Positions 7,517 through 10,511 of a DNA stretch of 10,511 nt are shown here, one piece after another. The translations under genes were made by a program, and so were the position numbers. Source of the stretch: Cytophagales bacterium (GTDB taxonomy: Bacteria > Bacteroidota > Bacteroidia > Cytophagales > Cyclobacteriaceae); contig JAHEMU010000061.1 of NCBI GenBank assembly GCA_024643485.1, forward strand, positions 1-10,511. Direction: 5' to 3'. The notes below the pieces were generated by a model, which was not told the DNA's origin, did not search any database, and was given only the letters and a program-made list of their open reading frames with translations. The first letter of the stretch is position 1. Each line of letters starts with the position of its first letter.

Positions 7517-8820
7517 TCTTTAATTTTGATTCTTTGAACCACTAAATCACCTAAAGCTGAACCTTGAGTAACCCCGTTTGTAATGGCCGGCATATAGTGA
7601 ATCCCACCGTATAATCTTGAAATCGCGGCTTCTCTGAACGCTTCCTCAAAACTATTAAATTCACGGGTGGTTAATCCATATTTAACTTCTGTTGAATCAA
7701 CTAGGTGGAAATTTTCTCCAAAAAAATCAGTTAAAACGGTCCCAGCGGCAGAGGAAATCACACTATGACCACTGGTGTATTCCGGAAAGGGAGGTGTTTG
7801 AAGAAGAGGTTCCCAATTTTCATCAATGTATCGGTTAATTACCGTTTCAGGTCGAACCAAATTTGATCGGTATTTTTCATCCCAACAACTGATAAACCCA
7901 TCCATTAGTGTTAAGGAGGTCAAGGCATAAGCTGCTGTTGCCTCAACAAACGAAGCATTTTTAGATTTACATGCTACCGCAACAATACCAATCCAATGCC
8001 CACCGGGAGTTACCTTTTTAGATGCAAACATCGCATGACCCTTTACATTCATAACATATGGGTTACAATCCCAGAAGCTGGCAATTTCTCTTTGCTCATT
8101 GTCCAAATTATTCACCGTATTATAAACATGCATCACTTCCTTATAAAACAGACTGGTGGTATCCATATCGTATTTTGTTGGCAGTTCAGGTTTAAACTGA
8201 CTAGAAGAATCAAGTACGAATGGTCTAATTTTATTCCAATTTGGCTCTATCGCCTCCATATAACCTGGAGGGGTTGGAATCCATCGATCATCCGCTTCAA
8301 TTACCGTGTATTTCTGAAAAGTTCTGGTCTGCTTATAATTATCCTTACTCATCCAGTCTAGGATATGATTGGCAACGATATCCGCATATTCCTTTGTATC
8401 GTCTAGCAACACAGGGTCTATGTTCGCAGCTTCAATTCTATCATTAAACTTTTTCCAATTTTCATTTAATAAATTCTCCGAAAAAATTAGCTTTTCACAC
8501 ACCTTAAAAAATGCTTCGAGAGAGGCTAATTCATAAATCACTTTTTTCTCCGCTTTGGGAATTACCGGAAGTCCATTTAATTGTCCCGCTAATGAGTAAT
8601 AAGTAGGATCTGTTTGAGCCATAATTTCATAGGCAGCAATCATGGGGTAGGCATACACTCTACTCGCAGCAGGAGGCGAAAAAATATCATGAACTATTAC
8701 ATCCGTAAGGTGCTGAACCGTTTGATGATAATCTTCAGCCGTAATAGCAAATTCTTGCTTTGGCTTACTAGTACAAGCGAATAAAAAAAGGAACGACAGA
8801 GAATAAAGGAAGATTTTCAT
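7513..8820 (-). CDS. Vanadium-dependent haloperoxidase / PAP2-family lipoprotein
   Basis: The 435-aa protein starts with a lipoprotein signal peptide (MKIFLYSLSFLFLFAC, Cys16), so it should be a membrane-anchored envelope enzyme. The C-terminal half is the PAP2/vanadium haloperoxidase helical bundle. The whole vanadate/phosphate pocket is visible: K316 and R323 in KYRSNLVRP, S350-G351-H352 in FPEYTSGHS, and R402 and H408 in SRLYGGIHY. The K-to-R spacing of 7 and the R-to-H spacing of 6 equal those of the fungal chloroperoxidase (K353/R360, R490/H496), and H352 matches its acid-base histidine H404. Known members oxidise halides with H2O2 to hypohalous acid, but related PAP2 enzymes are phosphatases, so halide chemistry is not proven here. 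Helical N-terminal segments (about 28-160) match bacterial members of the family. It is first in an operon with the 307-aa lipoprotein gene and is divergent from a PAS-HTH regulator. It starts at ATG 8820. Confidence 0.92.
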   Translation of the reverse strand: MKIFLYSLSFLFLFACTSKPKQEFAITAEDYHQTVQHLTDVIVHDIFSPPAASRVYAYPMIAAYEIMAQTDPTYYSLAGQLNGLPVIPKAEKKVIYELASLEAFFKVCEKLIFSENLLNENWKKFNDRIEAANIDPVLLDDTKEYADIVANHILDWMSKDNYKQTRTFQKYTVIEADDRWIPTPPGYMEAIEPNWNKIRPFVLDSSSQFKPELPTKYDMDTTSLFYKEVMHVYNTVNNLDNEQREIASFWDCNPYVMNVKGHAMFASKKVTPGGHWIGIVAVACKSKNASFVEATAAYALTSLTLMDGFISCWDEKYRSNLVRPETVINRYIDENWEPLLQTPPFPEYTSGHSVISSAAGTVLTDFFGENFHLVDSTEVKYGLTTREFNSFEEAFREAAISRLYGGIHYMPAITNGVTQGSALGDLVVQRIKIKD

Positions 8821-8870
8821 GAAATTGACTTAGATTTATATCCGAAATTAACGTCTTAAAACAAAAATTT

Positions 8871-8900
8871 CAAAATATACTCCAAAATATAAATAAACAA
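8871..8900 (-). promoter_or_regulatory. Candidate promoter of the haloperoxidase operon
   Basis: Reading the - strand, TTG (8900-8898) is followed after 18 bp by TATATTTTG (8879-8871). This resembles the Bacteroidota promoter TTG-N(about 19)-TAnnTTTG, with one extra base in the -7 box. Transcription would begin about 45 nt before the haloperoxidase ATG. CAAAATATA occurs twice on the + strand (8871-8879 and 8883-8891), one in the -7 box and one in the spacer, so it could also be an operator half-site pair. Confidence 0.35.
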
Positions 8901-8924
8901 TATAATAACTGCTTCCATTTTGGT

Positions 8925-9944
8925 TTGAATAATAGAGGAACAAACCGCACCTCCACACAAGTGAAAAATGAACAACATACGATATCGCAAAAATTATTAA
9001 AAGCTGAATCTGATTTGTCTGAAAAACAAAAAATGGTGGAACAGTTGAAATTAGAACTAGAAGAAGTTCGAAATTCAGAAGAGAAGTATCGGCTGCTTGC
9101 CCAATTCTCAAATCACTGGGAATTATTTATTGAAAGGGACGGCCGCTTTACGTTTGTATCCCCGGGCAGTAAAGATTTAACGGGATATACTCATAGTGAA
9201 TTCCTTAAAAACAACACCCTTTTCTACTCCATTATTCACCCCGAGGATCAGGAATCCGTTCGTACATTTATTAACAACACCCTGAATTTTTCCATTCTAG
9301 GAGACAAAATAACTTATCGGCTTTTCACTAGAACACGACAACTTAAACAAGTTGAACTTTCCATGAGAGCTGTTTACAATGCATTTGGAAACTACCTAGG
9401 GCACAAAACATCCGTTCATGATATCAGTAGGTTAATTTCAGCTTTGGATAAGCTAGAGACAGTAACCGCGAGCAAACAATTTGAAACAATAACCAAATTA
9501 AAATACAAAGATCAATCTGAATCCAAGGATAGAGAACTTGTAGGGTCCTTACTTAAAACCGCCCAACAAATTGAATTACTTGAATTTATTAAGAAACAAT
9601 TAGAAAGTATTCCACAAAACCCATCGGCTTTACAACAGTGGAAGCAAAATATTTCACAACGTATTACATCCACATTAAATTCCGAAGGACAATGGGAAGA
9701 GTTTAGGTGGTACTTTGAAAAAAGTCATCCAGGATTTTTCGATCGGCTTGTACATACCTATCCCATACTAACCTCTCGAGACCTGAAACTTTGCGCCTAT
9801 TTAAAACTACAGTTAAGTACAAAAGAGATTTCGTCCCTATTAAATATCACATCAAAAAGTGTTGAAGTGTCTAGAACCAGACTTCGAAAAAAACTCCGCC
9901 TAAAACGTTCAGACGGGTTAGCAAATTTTCTCCTTCGAATTTAA
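8925..9944 (+). CDS. PAS-domain transcriptional regulator with LuxR-like C-terminal HTH
   Basis: The protein has about 339 aa and acts in the cytoplasm, with no membrane segment. From the N-terminus it shows a polar tail, a coiled coil (about 18-55, LLKAESDLSEKQKMVEQLKL), one PAS domain (about 56-168, with WELFIERDGRFTFVSPGSKD and IIHPEDQESV), a helical linker (about 170-265), and a C-terminal HTH. The HTH region reads FFDRLVHTYPILTSRDLKLC and then STKEISSLLNITSKSVEVSR (about 271-318), a LuxR/GerE-like DNA-binding domain shared by many Bacteroidota one-component regulators. The PAS domain presumably senses a ligand, redox state or another protein; no cofactor residue can be named. The start is uncertain: no ATG precedes residue 37 (9033). 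TTG at 8925 gives the longest product, and GTG at 8961 or TTG at 9015 are alternatives that keep the PAS domain. It is divergent from the haloperoxidase operon with 104 bp between starts, so it may control that operon; this is inferred from position only. Confidence 0.87.
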   Translation: MNNRGTNRTSTQVKNEQHTISQKLLKAESDLSEKQKMVEQLKLELEEVRNSEEKYRLLAQFSNHWELFIERDGRFTFVSPGSKDLTGYTHSEFLKNNTLFYSIIHPEDQESVRTFINNTLNFSILGDKITYRLFTRTRQLKQVELSMRAVYNAFGNYLGHKTSVHDISRLISALDKLETVTASKQFETITKLKYKDQSESKDRELVGSLLKTAQQIELLEFIKKQLESIPQNPSALQQWKQNISQRITSTLNSEGQWEEFRWYFEKSHPGFFDRLVHTYPILTSRDLKLCAYLKLQLSTKEISSLLNITSKSVEVSRTRLRKKLRLKRSDGLANFLLRI

Positions 9945-9966
9945 TGTAGTGTTTATATACATTAAA
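9940..9966 (+). terminator. AT-rich hairpin across the regulator stop codon
   Basis: A perfect 9-bp inverted repeat (TTTAATGTA at 9940-9948, TACATTAAA at 9958-9966) encloses a 9-nt loop and includes the TAA stop of the regulator gene. It contains little GC and no T-run follows, so it is a poor intrinsic terminator. Its left arm and loop contain the first TGTAGTGTTT repeat, so it may be regulatory instead. Confidence 0.25.
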
Positions 9967-9990
9967 ATATTATCCTATTTAACTATTAAT

Positions 9991-10000
9991 CATGCGCATG
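9991..10000. promoter_or_regulatory. 10-bp perfect palindrome CATGCGCATG
   Basis: CATGCGCATG equals its own reverse complement and sits in an otherwise AT-rich spacer. Its last two bases are the first two of the second TGTAGTGTTT copy. It lies roughly 12-21 bp upstream of the -7 box at 10012, a usual position for an activator or repressor half-site pair. The regulator is unknown. Confidence 0.4.
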
Positions 10001-10011
10001 TAGTGTTTAAT

Positions 10012-10019
10012 TATATTTG
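10012..10019 (+). promoter_or_regulatory. Candidate -7 box for the DUF4954 gene
   Basis: TATATTTG is an exact match to TAnnTTTG. Transcription starting about 7 nt downstream would give a leader of about 50 nt to ATG 10077. No TTG -33 element is visible at the expected spacing, which is compatible with an activator-dependent promoter. The third TGTAGTGTTT copy overlaps the last two bases of the box. Confidence 0.5.
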
Positions 10020-10076
10020 TAGTGTTTTTGTTATGTATTGAAAATAGCACATACAAATCTTACCTGTTTTATTTGC

Positions 10077-10511
10077 ATGAAATATTTGATATTCATGTTA
10101 GACGCCACTCCTTCCACGACCAATTATCGCCCACTTTCATCAAGTGAGGTAGGGCAACTGATCCTTCAGGGGTGTCAGTGTGATGATTGGAACAATGTAC
10201 AAGTAAAAGAACACTTCCAACCCGAATACATTCAAAACACATCATTCTCGGGTGATATTCGGTTAGGTGAATTCATTGAAGTGATCACATTATTTGGAGG
10301 AATTCCATTTCACACGGGTATCTATAACGCTACCCTCCACAATTGTACGGTGGGTGATAATGTCCTCATCCACAATGTGAAATCATATATTGCGAATTAC
10401 CATATTTCGTCTAGAGTAAAAATTCAGAATATCAAAACTCTTGCCGTTGACGGCGAGTCTACTTTTGGAAATGGGATTTATGTCGATGTAATCAATGAAG
10501 GAGGAGGCCGC
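10077..10511 (+). CDS. DUF4954 family protein, 5' part only
   Basis: The frame is open from an ATG to the right edge of the window, so about 145 N-terminal residues are visible and the 3' end is missing. There are two in-frame ATG codons, at 10077 (MKYLIFMLDATP) and 10095 (MLDATPSTTNYRPL). The second is closer to the conserved start YRPLSSSEVGQLILQGC; the first would add six mostly hydrophobic residues. The body (GIYNATLHNCTVGDNVLIHN, then YIANYHISSRVKIQNIKTLA and FGNGIYVDVINEGGGR) matches, from memory, the N-terminus of DUF4954, a family widespread in Bacteroidota. The i/i+6 hydrophobic rhythm with turn residues indicates a left-handed beta-helix like that of hexapeptide acyl- and nucleotidyl-transferases. 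Its biochemical role is not established, and a sugar-nucleotide or acyltransferase function would be a guess. It follows a spacer rich in repeats that probably contains its promoter. Confidence 0.85.
   Translation, partial: MKYLIFMLDATPSTTNYRPLSSSEVGQLILQGCQCDDWNNVQVKEHFQPEYIQNTSFSGDIRLGEFIEVITLFGGIPFHTGIYNATLHNCTVGDNVLIHNVKSYIANYHISSRVKIQNIKTLAVDGESTFGNGIYVDVINEGGGR

Larger units (their letters stand above)
9945..10027 (+). repeat. Three direct copies of TGTAGTGTTT
   Basis: The 10-mer TGTAGTGTTT occurs at 9945-9954, 9999-10008 and 10018-10027, all in the same orientation. Copies 1 and 2 share 12 bases (ATGTAGTGTTTA). No other copy was noticed in the window. Copies 2 and 3 start 19 bp apart, close to two helical turns, and bracket the -7 box at 10012-10019. 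That placement suits operator sites for a regulator of the downstream DUF4954 gene. The copies are seen directly; the binding role is inferred. Confidence 0.6.

Noticed and set aside
7996..8361. A 121-codon + strand frame inside the haloperoxidase gene
   Set aside because: It lies opposite a gene with a complete active site; its composition is unlike protein and it has no recognisable domain.
8848..9111. An 87-codon - strand frame covering the divergent promoter region and the 5' end of the regulator gene
   Set aside because: Its hydrophobic, Tyr/Phe-rich translation arises from reading the complement of AT-rich and coiled-coil coding DNA; it overlaps the regulator coding region and has no family resemblance.
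9940..10030. TGTAGTGTTT repeats considered as a small CRISPR array or a phage attachment site
   Set aside because: The units are only 10 bp with unequal spacing (54 and 19 bp), no cas or integrase gene is present, and no tRNA gene is adjacent.

Overview
The window looks like chromosome of a member of the Bacteroidota, most likely a marine Cytophagales-type bacterium. The evidence is an AT-rich composition, Bacteroidota-type -7 boxes (TAnnTTTG), a general lack of Shine-Dalgarno sequences, two FtsX/MacB-type permeases of the long 8-TM kind that are abundant in this phylum, a DUF4954 protein, and a PAS/helix-turn-helix regulator with a C-terminal domain common in this group. The placement rests on protein resemblance recalled from memory; no database search was run.

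Layout, left to right. (1) Positions 1-483 hold the 3' part of a gene for an NTF2-like (SnoaL-type) protein on the + strand, open through the left edge. A perfect 15-bp inverted repeat at 497-540 separates it from a convergent 803-aa FtsX-type ABC permease (546-2957, -). (2) A 243-bp spacer leads into era (3201-4070, +), the ribosome-assembly GTPase. Era runs tail to tail, with a 6-bp gap, into a second FtsX-type permease of 815 aa (4077-6524, -). Neither permease has an ATPase or a membrane-fusion partner beside it in this window. (3) A two-gene lipoprotein operon on the - strand (8820 down to 6593) encodes a vanadium-dependent haloperoxidase/PAP2-type enzyme with its whole vanadate pocket intact, then a 307-aa lipoprotein of unknown function. 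The second gene starts at a TTG that overlaps the stop codon of the first (TTGA). (4) A 104-bp divergent promoter region separates that operon from a PAS-HTH regulator (about 8925-9944, +), whose exact start is unclear. (5) A 132-bp intergenic region carries three copies of TGTAGTGTTT, a 10-bp perfect palindrome and a good -7 box. It precedes the 5' part of a DUF4954 gene (10077 or 10095 to beyond the right edge, +).

Most of the content is ordinary chromosomal housekeeping and membrane genes. The most distinctive parts are the haloperoxidase/lipoprotein pair with a divergent sensor-regulator, which could form a small regulated envelope oxidation module, and the repeat-palindrome cluster in front of the DUF4954 gene. 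No mobile element, CRISPR array, rRNA or tRNA gene was recognised.
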